Shown: piece after piece, positions 5,163-5,597 of the stretch
Layout of the letters: each line of letters starts with the position of its first letter
Position numbering within the stretch: the first letter of the stretch is position 1
NCBI GenBank assembly: GCA_018376855.1
Contig: JAHAAN010000124.1
Location: forward strand, 1 to 5,597
DNA: 5,597 bases
Reading direction: 5' to 3'
Source of the DNA: Clostridiales bacterium
GTDB taxonomy: Bacteria > Bacillota > Clostridia > Christensenellales > QALW01
Made by a program: the position numbers and the translations under genes
Notes under the pieces: model-generated
Told to the model about the DNA's origin: nothing
What the model saw: the letters and a program-made list of their open reading frames with translations, nothing else
Databases searched by the model: none

Positions 5163-5597
5163 ATGAAGGAAATTATTGCGGATGTTGGGGAGCTGCAGTC
5201 GCGGGTCGCGCTGATAGAGGACGGCGTTCTGCAGCGCTATGAGATCGCCAGAAAGGCTGCCGAACCCGTAAGCGGTAATATTTATATAGGAAAGGTGGAA
5301 AACGTTCTTTCGGGAATGCAGGCCGCATTTGTCGATATAGGCTTAGAAAAAAATGCGTTTCTTTATGCGGGCGATATTTTTTTGGCCGAAGGCGGAGACG
5401 GTGAAAAGAAGGGGACGCCTCCTATTTCAAAATTAGTGAGTCCGGGCGATGAGATCGTGGTTCAGGTGCTCAAGGAGGTGCGCGGCAGCAAGGGGGTAAG
5501 AGTTACGACGGCTGTTGCGCTGCCGGGGAAAAACTTGGTTCTGATGCCGTATGCAAACTATGTGGGCGTGTCTAAAAAGATCGAAAATGAAGAACGG
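5163..5597 (+). CDS. rng: Ribonuclease E/G (Rng), N-terminal 145 residues, cut by the window edge
   Basis: The first 145 codons of an RNase E/G family endoribonuclease, open to the window end. The enzyme cuts single-stranded RNA in rRNA maturation and mRNA decay. The N-terminus (KEIIADVGELQSRVALIEDG) is the usual family opening strand. The S1 RNA-binding region follows, with GNIYIGKVENVLSGMQAAFV at about residues 38-57, DIGLEKNAFLYAGDI at 58-72, and VSPGDEIVVQVLKEVRGSKG at about 95-114. The VTTAVALPGKNLVLMP stretch (117-132) leads into the RNase H-like part. The catalytic DNase I-like region with its metal-binding aspartates, and the zinc link, lie beyond the window. The start has AAGGG at 5151-5155, seven bases upstream of the ATG. 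In many Clostridia this gene is followed by rplU, a ribosomal protein protease gene and rpmA; that cannot be seen here. Bacillus subtilis lacks this enzyme, so its presence points away from that genus. Confidence 0.95.
   Translation, partial: MKEIIADVGELQSRVALIEDGVLQRYEIARKAAEPVSGNIYIGKVENVLSGMQAAFVDIGLEKNAFLYAGDIFLAEGGDGEKKGTPPISKLVSPGDEIVVQVLKEVRGSKGVRVTTAVALPGKNLVLMPYANYVGVSKKIENEER

Overview
The window looks like a chromosomal segment from an endospore-forming member of the Firmicutes, most likely class Clostridia, with moderate GC (roughly 50% by eye). The evidence is a set of sporulation-specific genes (spoVAD, spoVAE, a SpoIVFA-like gene, spoIVFB), strong AGGAG-type ribosome binding sites, and the start of an RNase E/G gene next to a radical SAM/DUF2344 pair. 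That last arrangement is familiar from Clostridia. Genus cannot be read from the sequence. All genes are on the + strand.

Layout: (1) 2-874 holds the 3' half of spoVAD and all of spoVAE, the end of a spoVA operon whose products move dipicolinic acid (DPA) into the forespore. (2) 875-1070 is a gap with a small hairpin, a convincing intrinsic terminator (936-969) and a weak sigma-E-like promoter candidate. (3) 1071-2560 holds a two-gene unit: a membrane-anchored, catalytically dead LytM/M23-like protein resembling SpoIVFA, and the intramembrane zinc protease SpoIVFB, which in Bacillus activates pro-sigma-K in the mother cell. (4) 2557-2649 holds a good sigma-A-type promoter overlapping the spoIVFB stop codon, then a short leader with small hairpins. 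(5) 2650-5597 holds a housekeeping-type unit: a TIGR03960-family radical SAM protein, an overlapping TIGR03936/DUF2344 protein, and the first 145 codons of RNase E/G.

The window therefore joins three expression programmes: forespore (spoVA), mother cell (spoIVF) and vegetative (radical SAM-DUF2344-rng). The terminator and the sigma-A-like promoter sit at the two boundaries. The radical SAM/DUF2344 pair has no established reaction and is the main biological unknown here. I found no mobile element, CRISPR array, tRNA or rRNA, and no convincing gene on the minus strand. Nothing seen requires a wholly new system; the most useful observations are regulatory boundaries, start-site corrections and the cysteine-rich tail of the radical SAM protein.
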